DNA of 6,739 nt from Planctomycetota bacterium (GCA_024278285.1 JAJRTM010000159.1:1-6739); one strand, 5' to 3'; positions 1-6,395 are shown, counted from the stretch's first letter. A program made the numbers and translations. Notes: generated by a model not told the origin, from the letters alone.

Positions 1-299
1 ACCGGCTACAACGTGAAACTTTTGATCGGCCATTTATCTCGCCCCCCTCGCGCCGGTCCCACCCCGACATAAGCTCGGACGTGTCCCCGAGCAACCAGAG
101 ACCGGACACAGCATGAACATAATACACCCGAGGCCGAATATCCCAGGAGCCACTGCGCACTGGGGTAAGGGGAAAACCAGGGCAAAAAGTAAAACCAAAG
201 AAAAAAACAACAAGCCCGTGATGCCTCGGGTAACTTCCGAGCTTTCATGTTGCTGTGCAATGTATCGCTGGTAAGTGTTACGATACGACAAAATCACCA

Positions 300-315
300 G
301 GGGGTTAACACCCCC
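300..315. promoter_or_regulatory. GC-rich palindrome upstream of the oxidoreductase
   Basis: GGGGGT and ACCCCC form a perfect 6 bp stem around TAAC. It lies about 55 bases before the oxidoreductase start and just before a TACAAT box (324-329). No T-run follows, so it does not look like a simple terminator. It could be an operator or a leader hairpin. No good -35 element sits at 16-18 bases from TACAAT, so the promoter is not established. This is structure seen in the sequence; the role is inference. Confidence 0.25.
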
Positions 316-358
316 GGCTCGCCTACAATCTATTCGTATTCAAATAATAAATTTCATC

Positions 359-364
359 GAGGAG
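359..364 (+). promoter_or_regulatory. Ribosome binding site of the oxidoreductase
   Basis: GAGGAG lies six bases before ATG 371. It decides the start in favour of 371 over the longer open frame from 275. Confidence 0.8.
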
Positions 365-370
365 AAAAAG

Positions 371-1441
371 ATGTCAGTTGGTTTTGGGATTGTTGGTTGT
401 GGAATGATTTCGCGGTTTCATGCGGATGCAATTGCACATATTGATGGAGCAAAACTTGTCGGTTGTTTTAATGACAAATACGAAGGTGCCCAGAAATTTG
501 CGGAAGAGCGGGACTGCATCGCTTACGAAACGCTGGAAGAAATGCTGGCGAATCCAGAGATTCAAGTAGTTACGATCTGCACGCCAAGCGGTGCTCATTT
601 AGATCCTGCGGTCGCGGCTGCGAATGCGGGCAAACATCTGCTTGTCGAAAAACCTCTCGAAATTACTTTGGAACGATGCGATACCATCATCGATGCCTGC
701 AAAAAGAATGGCGTGAAACTGGGAGCAATTTTGCCATCGCGATTTAGTGGAGCCAATCTTGCGTTGAAAGAAGCGATTGACTCCGGGCGATTCGGCAAGT
801 TAACGCTGGGCGATACCTATGTAAAATGGTGGCGTTCACAGGAGTATTATGATGGCGGCGGTTGGCGTGGCACGTGGGCGATGGATGGCGGCGGGGCGTA
901 TATGAATCAGGCGATTCATAATGTGGACCTGATTTACTGGTTCATGGGAGAGATCGAATCGGTCAGCGCGGTCGTGGGGACATTGGCTCACGAGAGGATT
1001 GAAGTAGAAGATACCGGCGTGGCTGCGGTCCGCTTTGCGAATGGGGCGATTGGAACAATCACTGCAACCACAGCCGCGTGGCCGGGGCTTCTCAAGAAAA
1101 CCGAAATACACGGCGACGCAGGTTCTGTGATCGTCGAACAGTATGATGTTTTGATGTGGGACTTCCAGGAAAAACAGGATAAAGATGACGAAATCGCCAG
1201 GAGATTCGCGAAAAAATCAGGCAACACCGGCGGGGCAAGTGATCCTTCCGCGATCTCGTTTCAAGGGCATCAGGATCAATTCGAAGATTTCATCAACGCG
1301 ATTAACAACGGAGCAGAGCCATTGGTCGATGGGCAGCAAGGCCGAAAAAGCGTTGAAATTATCTTGGCGATCTATCAATCTTCCTGGACCGGGAAACAAG
1401 TGAACTTACCGCTGGAAAGTGACCCCATGCGCCCCGAATAA
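371..1441 (+). CDS. Gfo/Idh/MocA-family NAD(P)-dependent oxidoreductase
   Basis: A 356-residue cytoplasmic dehydrogenase of the Gfo/Idh/MocA family, whose members oxidise or reduce sugars, inositols and nucleotide sugars with NAD(P). The N-terminal Rossmann fold shows GIVGCGMISRFH (residues 6-17). The conserved EKP motif (93-95) carries the likely catalytic lysine K94. The C-terminal domain has GWRGTWAMDGGGAYMNQ (164-180) followed by HNVD, in which H183 and D186 are the usual active-site pair. Length is normal for the family. I chose ATG 371 because GAGGAG at 359-364 lies six bases upstream and the protein then opens directly into the nucleotide-binding strand; the frame is open further upstream to 275, but that would add 32 residues unlike the family. 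The GWRGTW...DGGGAYMNQ pattern resembles WlbA-type nucleotide-sugar dehydrogenases, but the substrate cannot be fixed from sequence. The next gene is an acyltransferase relic 77 bases downstream, so a role in envelope sugar metabolism is possible. Confidence 0.93.
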   Translation: MSVGFGIVGCGMISRFHADAIAHIDGAKLVGCFNDKYEGAQKFAEERDCIAYETLEEMLANPEIQVVTICTPSGAHLDPAVAAANAGKHLLVEKPLEITLERCDTIIDACKKNGVKLGAILPSRFSGANLALKEAIDSGRFGKLTLGDTYVKWWRSQEYYDGGGWRGTWAMDGGGAYMNQAIHNVDLIYWFMGEIESVSAVVGTLAHERIEVEDTGVAAVRFANGAIGTITATTAAWPGLLKKTEIHGDAGSVIVEQYDVLMWDFQEKQDKDDEIARRFAKKSGNTGGASDPSAISFQGHQDQFEDFINAINNGAEPLVDGQQGRKSVEIILAIYQSSWTGKQVNLPLESDPMRPE

Positions 1442-1451
1442 CAGTTTCGGG

Positions 1452-1480
1452 TTGACCAGAATTTGATAAAACGAGACAAT
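1452..1480 (+). promoter_or_regulatory. Possible sigma70-like promoter before the acyltransferase
   Basis: TTGACC (1452-1457) and GACAAT (1475-1480) are separated by 17 bases and match the -35 and -10 consensus at five and four of six positions. They sit in the 77-base gap between the oxidoreductase stop and the acyltransferase start, so the acyltransferase may have had its own promoter. Planctomycete promoters are poorly characterised, so this is a weak call. Confidence 0.3.
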
Positions 1481-1518
1481 TTACATCCTGCGTTCGTTAT
1501 TCAATGCGAGGTTATACA

Positions 1519-2478
1519 ATGACATGGAAGTCAATTCGATATCGGTTGGAGTTTCTGGTTTTCCGGATGCTGGTTGCGGTGATCGGTGCGCTCTCGTTTC
1601 GGCAGTCGGTTTGGTTGGCTGAGGGGGTTGCTCGATTTGCTTTTTATCGCTTGCCGAGGAAGTGGACGCGGTACGATGTTTGTAGAGAGAACTTGCAAAT
1701 CGCTTTTGGAGACGATCTCAGCGACGAAGAAGCAGATCGCATTATCCTGGGAATGTGGAAACATTTGCTGCGGCTGATTGTCGAGATGATTCAAATTCCG
1801 CGCAAATTACGTCGTGAAAATTATCGCGAGTCTGTCACTTTCCGAAACCGCTCGCTTGCGGTGGAGGCTCTTACCAGAGATCGCCCTGTTATTCTGCTGA
1901 GTGGCCATTTTGGAAACTGGGAAATGTCGCTGGTTAGTTTTGGCCTGTTCGGTTTTCGCGCAGGGGCTGTTGCAAGAGCGTTAGATAACCCTTACCTGCA
2001 CGATTGGTTTCGAGATTTCCGGGAACTGACCGGGCATTATATGATTCTCAAATCGGGAGCCTCTGAAGAGATCGTGTCCGAGATGGAATCGGAAGGAATG
2101 GTCGCGATGCTGGGCGATTAGGATGCGGGGTCGCGTGGCTTGTTTGTTGATTTCTTCGGCAAGCCGGCAAGCACATTCAAATCGATCGGCGTTCTTGCGA
2201 TGCAGTACGATGCCTTGATTTGCGTCGGCTATGCGAGAAGGCTTGAAGATGATTTCATCAATAATCGTTGGGCCAGATACGAAATTGGGGTCGAATAAAT
2301 AATCGATCCGCGCGATGAAGATTTGGCGGGCGATGTGAAAGCAATTACTTCACGCTATTGTAACGCTTTGGAAAGAGTGATTCGCAGATCGCCCGAGCAA
2401 TACTTCTGGCTGCACAGGCGTTGGAAAAGTGAACCGCGCAAACGCAAAAAGAAACAGGCAGAGGTCAAAGCGGCTTGA
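1519..2478 (+). pseudogene. Lauroyl/lysophospholipid acyltransferase (LpxL/HtrB-like), interrupted by two in-frame stops
   Basis: Intact members of this inner-membrane family transfer acyl chains to lipid A precursors or related lipids. The start is ATG 1519, with GAGG at 1508-1511 seven bases upstream; ATG 1504 is the alternative. Residues 1-200 look sound: a hydrophobic N-terminus (about 13-40) and the catalytic H-x4-E motif HFGNWE (H130, E135; His codon at 1906). A TAG at 2119-2121 then falls inside the conserved LGD-x-DAG motif, where homologues usually have Q. The same frame continues for 58 codons (GLFVDFFGKPAST) to a TAA at 2296-2298, where E would be expected before IIDP. It then runs 59 more codons, through the family motif PEQYFWLHRRWK (about 2392-2427) and a Lys/Arg-rich tail, to TGA 2476-2478. 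No frameshift is needed. The full 319-position length is normal for the family. Each stop is one substitution from a plausible sense codon (CAG to TAG, GAA to TAA). The likely reading is a recent pseudogene. Readthrough or a truncated 200-residue protein are less likely alternatives. Confidence 0.85.
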
Positions 2479-2566
2479 AGTTTGCTGGCTTTGTATTTTG
2501 TAGCCTTGAACGCTATCTTGAAAGAGGTTGATCTCACTCTTTTTTAGGTTTTCAGGTTATTATTCT

Positions 2567-4366
2567 ATGATTGCTTATCGTCGTTTGCTTATTGGCATCG
2601 TGCTGTTTGTTTTCAGTCAGGTTGCAATATCTTATTCGTTGGTTGCGGGTGAGCAGCCGAATGTTTTGTTGATATTGACTGATGACCAGGGCTATGGCGA
2701 TTTGGCGCTGCACGGCAACGATAAAATCGATACACCGGTGCTTGACCGACTGGCAAAACAATCGACACGCTTTGAGCGGTTCATGGTTTGTCCACTTTGT
2801 TCGATGACTCGCGCGACGTTGTTGACGGGACGGTACAATTTGCGGACCGGGTGTGCTTCAGTGACACGAGGTGTTGAATCTGTTCGTCCTGAAGAAGTGA
2901 TGATTCCCGAGGTGCTTCAAACCGCAGGCTATGTGAGCGGTTGTTTCGGGAAATGGCACATTGGTGAATATTATCCGTCGCATCCGCGTGGGCAGGGGTT
3001 TGATGATTTTTTCGGGATGCCTCAAGGTCATTGGGATAATTATTTCGATCCTGTTCTCGAAAAAAACGGCAAGATGGTTGCGACAAAAGGTTTTATTACC
3101 GATGTTCTGACCGACGCCGCGATGCAGTTTATCAGCGAGAATCAGAAGCGTCCCTTCTTCTGTTATCTCCCGTACAACGCACCACACACGCCGATGCAAA
3201 TTGCTGATCGTTATTACGATAAGTACAAAGCTCGTGGACTCGATAACAAACCGGCTGCCATTTATGGTTTGGTTGAAAATATCGATGAAAATGTTGGTCG
3301 CCTTTTGAAACATCTCGATCAGCTTGGCATTGCTGATAATACGATCGTCATATTTCTTTCTGATAATGGAGCAGAAGGACCGCAGGGAAGTCGCTTCAAT
3401 GCGGGGATGCGGGGCATGAAAGGAACCGTGCATGAAGGGGGCGTGCGTGTGCCGATGTTTGTCCGCTGGCCCGGAAAAATTGAAGCGGGCAAAGTGATTC
3501 CTCAACTGGCTGGGCATATCGATTTGCTGCCGACGATTGCGCAGTTGTGCGAAGTTGATCTTCAAAAAGCAAAAACGAAACCGCTCGATGGTCGTTCATT
3601 AGTCCCATTGCTTTTTGGGCATGAGGAACAATGGCCCAAAGATCGCATGATTTTTACCCGCAATCCCGGATGGAAATCCCTGGTCGGAGCTTTGGGCCAG
3701 CCGATTACTGAGAGTGTCAAACAGCCGTTTCCTGGATCTGTTCGTACCGAACGCTGGCGGTGCGTGAACGAAGGGAATGTCTGGGAATTGTTTGATATGC
3801 ACAGCGACCCGGGGGAATCAAAAAATGTCGCATCGCAACATCCTCAAGTTGTTGCCCGTCTTTCCAATGCGTACATGAAATGGTTTAAAGACGTCACAAC
3901 TGTTCCAATTACCCGGCCCATTATCCAGGTGGGATATCCTGAGTGGCCCGAAGTGAAGTTGACCGTTCCTGAAGCGTATTTCACGGGAAATATTCGCTGG
4001 TACAACCGCTGGGGGTTTGCTCACGATTGGCTCACCGACTGGACCGATACAGAGGAAACTATCTGGTGGGAAGCCGATGTTGTAAAGGCAGGGCGGTTCG
4101 AAGTTTCTTTGAAATACGCCTGCTATGATGACGCTGTTGGCACCAAATTGCGAGTCACCGCTGAAGGGGATTCATTGGAAGCAGTGATAAAGAAATCACA
4201 TGAACCGAAACCGATGCAGCGTCCTTCTCGAATTTCCAAGAAGCGTTTTGTGCAAACATTCGCAACAGTCAAATTAGGAGAGATCACTTTGAGTTCGGGA
4301 CGCACGCGCGTTACTATTCAAGCGGTTCAAAAACGGGCAAAGAAATTTGCGATGTCCATTCGTTGA
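2567..4366 (+). CDS. Secreted sulfatase with non-canonical CSMTR motif and C-terminal extension
   Basis: A 599-residue sulfatase of the alkaline-phosphatase superfamily, expected to hydrolyse sulfate esters, probably of polysaccharides, outside the cytoplasm. Residues 1-28 form a signal peptide (RR, then a hydrophobic stretch ending near VAG). Sulfatase landmarks follow in order: LTDDQGYGD with metal-binding D39/D40, the formylglycine site C78-S-M-T-R82 followed by ATLLTGRY, GKWHIG (K129, H131), NAPHTP (H207), LSDNGAEG (D266, N267) and GGVRVP (291-296). The oddity is Met80 where the family has Pro or Ala. The catalytic part ends near residue 443 (ELFDMHSDPGE at 407-417). About 155 further residues, starting near ITRPIIQVGYPEWPE and rich in Trp and Tyr, look like an added beta-sandwich, perhaps a binding domain. 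I prefer ATG 2567 because it begins a clean signal peptide; only a weak AGG (2554-2556) precedes it. TTG 2528 would add 13 residues, and its AGAGG is too close to the start. The gene starts 88 bases after the acyltransferase relic. Confidence 0.93.
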   Translation: MIAYRRLLIGIVLFVFSQVAISYSLVAGEQPNVLLILTDDQGYGDLALHGNDKIDTPVLDRLAKQSTRFERFMVCPLCSMTRATLLTGRYNLRTGCASVTRGVESVRPEEVMIPEVLQTAGYVSGCFGKWHIGEYYPSHPRGQGFDDFFGMPQGHWDNYFDPVLEKNGKMVATKGFITDVLTDAAMQFISENQKRPFFCYLPYNAPHTPMQIADRYYDKYKARGLDNKPAAIYGLVENIDENVGRLLKHLDQLGIADNTIVIFLSDNGAEGPQGSRFNAGMRGMKGTVHEGGVRVPMFVRWPGKIEAGKVIPQLAGHIDLLPTIAQLCEVDLQKAKTKPLDGRSLVPLLFGHEEQWPKDRMIFTRNPGWKSLVGALGQPITESVKQPFPGSVRTERWRCVNEGNVWELFDMHSDPGESKNVASQHPQVVARLSNAYMKWFKDVTTVPITRPIIQVGYPEWPEVKLTVPEAYFTGNIRWYNRWGFAHDWLTDWTDTEETIWWEADVVKAGRFEVSLKYACYDDAVGTKLRVTAEGDSLEAVIKKSHEPKPMQRPSRISKKRFVQTFATVKLGEITLSSGRTRVTIQAVQKRAKKFAMSIR

Positions 4367-4376
4367 TTCTAAGACG

Positions 4377-4395
4377 AATAGAATGACCTTCTATT
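4377..4395 (+). terminator. Possible weak terminator hairpin after the sulfatase
   Basis: AATAGAA and TTCTATT form a 7 bp stem around TGACC, ten bases after the sulfatase stop. The stem is AT-rich and only a broken T-rich stretch (TGATTACGATTTT) follows, so termination would be weak. It overlaps a competing small stem (ATTCTA/TAGAAT, 4366-4384). Confidence 0.25.
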
Positions 4396-4448
4396 TGATT
4401 ACGATTTTATCAATGAAATGCTGTGCAAAAGTGGCAGGATATTTTGAA

Positions 4449-4688
4449 AGCCACGGATGAACACGGATTTTCCCAGCACGGCTGGTTCATTCTGATAGGC
4501 GTAACCAAATTGATATTTTTCTATAATTTGCGAGCCGTTCGCAAACTTTTACCGTTAGTAATACGGATGTTAGAGATCAGTCAGGTTTTACCTACTCAGG
4601 ATATTTTTTCAAAAACAAGAGAGATAAATATAATTTGGCTTACGCCGTTCAGCATTCCATCTGTGAAAATCCGTGTTCATCCGTGGCT
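4449..4688. repeat. 240 bp element bounded by perfect 24 bp inverted repeats
   Basis: Bases 4449-4472 and 4665-4688 are exact reverse complements (24 of 24). The left arm starts AGCCACGGATGAACACGGAT and the right arm ends ATCCGTGTTCATCCGTGGCT. Each arm holds the subrepeat ACGGAT twice. The 192 bp interior is AT-rich and contains a smaller hairpin (4527-4545). It encodes no transposase. Size, position between genes and terminal inverted repeats resemble a non-autonomous MITE-like element or a large dispersed intergenic repeat. I recall very similar arm sequences as common intergenic repeats in several bacterial groups, but could not check this. No convincing target-site duplication is visible at the ends. 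The open frame across it (from GTG 4423 to 4734) looks spurious. Confidence 0.7.
4527..4545. repeat. Hairpin inside the inverted-repeat element
   Basis: TTTGCGA and TCGCAAA form a 7 bp stem around GCCGT, near the middle of the 240 bp element. It may be part of the folded structure of the element; its role is unknown. Confidence 0.45.
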
Positions 4689-4718
4689 AATACTTTTTGG
4701 TTCCGGCTTGTTCGGGTT

Positions 4719-4723
4719 AGGAG
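4719..4723 (+). promoter_or_regulatory. Ribosome binding site of the Trx-like/PDZ gene
   Basis: AGGAG lies seven bases before ATG 4731 and fixes the start. It is only about 30 bases after the right arm of the inverted-repeat element, so that element forms most of the upstream region of this gene. Confidence 0.8.
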
Positions 4724-4730
4724 TTAAAAA

Positions 4731-6062
4731 ATGAATCGATATTGTTTTCTGAGTCTGTTTTTACTCTTGGTGATTCAGCCTGCATTAGTAGAGGGGCAGT
4801 CGCGAGAAGAGAAAGTGCGTCGAGATCGCGAAAAGGTGCTTGCTGATGGATTCTGGATTTATAACGACCTGGAGAAAGGCTTTGCCGAGGCAAAACGGAC
4901 CGGTAAGCCAATCGTTGTGGTGCTGCGGTGTATTCCCTGTGTGGAGTGTGTCAAACTGGATGACGAACTGGTTGATCGAGATCCGGTAATCCGACCGCTT
5001 CTTAAACAGTATGTTTGCGTAAGAATTGTTTCCACCAACGGGTTGGATCTTTCGCTGTTTCAGTACGATACGGATCAGTCGTTTGCCGTTTTTATGCTCA
5101 ATGCGGATGGCACCATTTACGGACGCTTTGGCACGCGATCCCATCACTCAGATTGGTATAATGATGTCTCCCTGAAAGGAATGGCCGAAGCGTTACATGG
5201 AGCGTTGGATTTGCATCGGGCTTATCCGAAGAATAAAAAAGAGCTGGCGGGCAAACGGGGCCAACCGCTCGAATTTGCTTCCCCTGAAAAGTATCCTTCA
5301 TTAAAAAAGAAGTACAAAGATTCGATTGATTTTGAAAATAATGTCGTGCGCAGTTGCATTCATTGCCACCAAATTGGTGATGCCCGGCGAGCACTCTATT
5401 GGAAGAATGGCAAGCCGATCCCCGAGAAGATTTTCTATCCGTACCCGCATCCCAAAATATTGGGACTCATTCTCGATCCTGAAACCAAGGCAGATGTAAA
5501 AGAAGTGGTTGCTGATTCAATTGCACAGAATGCGGGGTTGAAAAAAGGGGATCAAATTGAAACGATCGCCGGGCAACCGATTTTGTCGATTGCAGATGTG
5601 CAATGGGTACTCGATCAGGCTTCTCCCCAAGGTGATGCTCTTTCAATGAAAGTAAAACGAGCAGGAGAGGTGAAATTACTTTCGCTGAAATTACCCGCGG
5701 GCTGGAGACGCAACGGCGATCTCGCCTGGCGGGTTTCGTCTTGGGAATATCGACGAATTTTTCTGGGAGGCTTGAAGCTCGAAGAAATGAATACTCAACA
5801 GAAGAAAGCTAAAGGATTAGGGCAAGGTAAAATGGCGTTGGTTGTGGAGCATGTTGGTCAATACGGGGCTCATGCGGTTGCCAAAAGAGCTGGTTTCAAG
5901 AAGGGGGATATCATTACCAGTTACGACAACCAGACAAATTTGCTATCTGAAAGTACCCTCTTCTTTTACGGCAACAAGAAGACCAAAATCGGAGACCGCA
6001 TTCAAGTAACGGTTTTGAGAAACGGCAAGAAGGTACAATACCAGTTGCCTGTTCAGAGGTAA
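4731..6062 (+). CDS. Exported thioredoxin-like protein with CxxCH motif and two PDZ domains
   Basis: A 443-residue exported protein. Residues 1-22 form a signal peptide (MNRYCFLSLFLLL, then a likely cut near VEG/Q). Residues about 40-165 match a thioredoxin-like (Trx7-type) fold, with KPIVVVLRC leading into CIPCVEC, which gives C67, C70 and C73 as a possible redox or metal centre. A second motif, CIHCH (C209-H213), has the form of a heme c attachment site. Two PDZ-like domains follow: about 243-322, with AGLKKGDQI, and about 366-442, with AGFKKGDII. The order matches what I know as the Trx7/PDZ (seleno)protein family seen in planctomycetes; this copy has cysteines and no in-frame TGA. There is no HtrA-type protease domain before the PDZ domains. 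A role in periplasmic redox or protein quality control is inference; substrate and heme binding are unproven. A strong terminator follows 20 bases after the stop, so this gene ends its transcription unit. Confidence 0.88.
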   Translation: MNRYCFLSLFLLLVIQPALVEGQSREEKVRRDREKVLADGFWIYNDLEKGFAEAKRTGKPIVVVLRCIPCVECVKLDDELVDRDPVIRPLLKQYVCVRIVSTNGLDLSLFQYDTDQSFAVFMLNADGTIYGRFGTRSHHSDWYNDVSLKGMAEALHGALDLHRAYPKNKKELAGKRGQPLEFASPEKYPSLKKKYKDSIDFENNVVRSCIHCHQIGDARRALYWKNGKPIPEKIFYPYPHPKILGLILDPETKADVKEVVADSIAQNAGLKKGDQIETIAGQPILSIADVQWVLDQASPQGDALSMKVKRAGEVKLLSLKLPAGWRRNGDLAWRVSSWEYRRIFLGGLKLEEMNTQQKKAKGLGQGKMALVVEHVGQYGAHAVAKRAGFKKGDIITSYDNQTNLLSESTLFFYGNKKTKIGDRIQVTVLRNGKKVQYQLPVQR

Positions 6063-6082
6063 GAACGGCTTGAGAAACATAA

Positions 6083-6120
6083 AAAAGCCGCCTGCGACAG
6101 AGGAGTCGCGGGCGGCTTTT
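6083..6120. terminator. Strong bidirectional rho-independent terminator
   Basis: A 16 bp stem (6083-6098 with 6105-6120) with a single T-G wobble and an AGAGGA loop. The GC core is GCCGCC/GGCGGC. On the plus strand a T4 run and GTTCTTTC follow, which ends the Trx-like/PDZ gene 20 bases after its stop. On the minus strand the stem runs into six T's, which is even better, and would serve the convergent small gene at 6386-6213. Confidence 0.92.
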
Positions 6121-6212
6121 GTTCTTTCTGAAATCAGGTGTGGGCTTCTCTTCTTACTGCAGAGGAACAGTTTCCGATGACCGGCTCTGAATTCAGTGTT
6201 AGCGAACGATTA

Positions 6213-6386
6213 TCAGTTTTCACTTTTGATCAAACTCTTGATAAAAAGTGAAATAGTACAAACTCTTCTTTTACCTGCGGCAGCGTCGGCTTCTTCGGTG
6301 ATGACGTCTTCCGCAAACTTTGTAGCTGCCACAATAGAGGCCAGGACAAGGAATCGTCCAAACGATCCCAATAAAGGCATTTTCAT
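6213..6386 (-). CDS. Small convergent protein, 57 residues, unknown function
   Basis: I do not recognise this gene. On the minus strand ATG 6386 is preceded by AAGGAG (6401-6396) at a spacing of nine bases, an excellent ribosome binding site, which favours this start over an upstream in-frame one at 6425. The product begins MKMPLLGSFGRFLVLASIVA, a short basic and hydrophobic N-terminus that could be a signal peptide or membrane segment (about 11-22). An acidic patch (AEDVITEEADAAAG, 25-38) and a basic tail with one Cys (C43) follow. The last 10-13 codons lie inside a large hairpin (6218-6253), which is unusual and may mean the frame was altered near its end. The bidirectional terminator downstream (6120-6083) fits a convergent transcript. 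It could be a genuine small exported protein or a degraded remnant. Confidence 0.5.
   Translation of the reverse strand: MKMPLLGSFGRFLVLASIVAATKFAEDVITEEADAAAGKRRVCTISLFIKSLIKSEN
6218..6253. repeat. Large hairpin overlapping the end of the small minus-strand gene
   Basis: Bases 6218-6233 and 6238-6253 pair over 16 positions with one mismatch (G6228/A6243) around ACTC. The stem is AT-rich (TTTCACTTTT / AAAAGTGAAA). On the minus strand it sits within the last codons and the stop of the small gene. It may be a terminator, an RNA-stability element or a scar of a small insertion. Confidence 0.6.
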
Positions 6387-6395
6387 GTTGATCTT

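Larger units (their letters stand above)
1..370. other. 5' region without a supported gene
   Basis: I see no gene here that I can defend. Two overlapping minus-strand frames (about 6-260 and 34-297) stay open, but they begin at TTG or GTG without a ribosome binding site and their translations are rich in Cys, Arg and Pro, as expected from antisense reading of a C-rich stretch (about 41-110). A plus-strand frame open from base 1 ends with TAA at 70-72 (last residues RAGPTPT). It could be the tail of a gene entering from the left, but 23 residues are too few to judge. The stretch from about 170 to 215 is A-rich. The 3' part, from about 280, serves as leader for the oxidoreductase: it holds a GC-rich palindrome, a TACAAT box at 324-329 that could be a -10 element, and the ribosome binding site at 359-364. 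Confidence 0.5.

Noticed and set aside
1..72. Possible C-terminal tail of a plus-strand gene entering from the left (ends RAGPTPT)
   Set aside because: Only 23 residues with no motif, and another plus frame is also open to 116; nothing distinguishes it from chance.
6..297. Two overlapping minus-strand frames at the left end, one with hydrophobic stretches
   Set aside because: Start codons are TTG and GTG without a ribosome binding site, the composition is odd (many Cys, Arg, Pro), and the two frames compete for the same DNA with no recognisable motif in either.
2119..2298. Genome-wide stop-codon reassignment as explanation for the two in-frame stops
   Set aside because: TAA ends the oxidoreductase and the Trx-like/PDZ gene at sensible family lengths, so TAA works as a stop here; single-gene decay is simpler.
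2858..3565. Long minus-strand frame (235 codons) inside the sulfatase
   Set aside because: It is entirely antisense to the conserved sulfatase core, and its translation shows no domain or start signal.
4423..4734. Open frame of about 103 codons from GTG across the inverted-repeat element
   Set aside because: It has no ribosome binding site, is read through both repeat arms, and its end (KIRVHPWLILFGSG) is simply a translation of the right arm and its flank. It also overlaps the start of the Trx-like/PDZ gene.
4929..4949. Selenocysteine in the Trx-like domain
   Set aside because: All three positions of CIPCVEC are TGT or TGC codons and there is no in-frame TGA in the gene.
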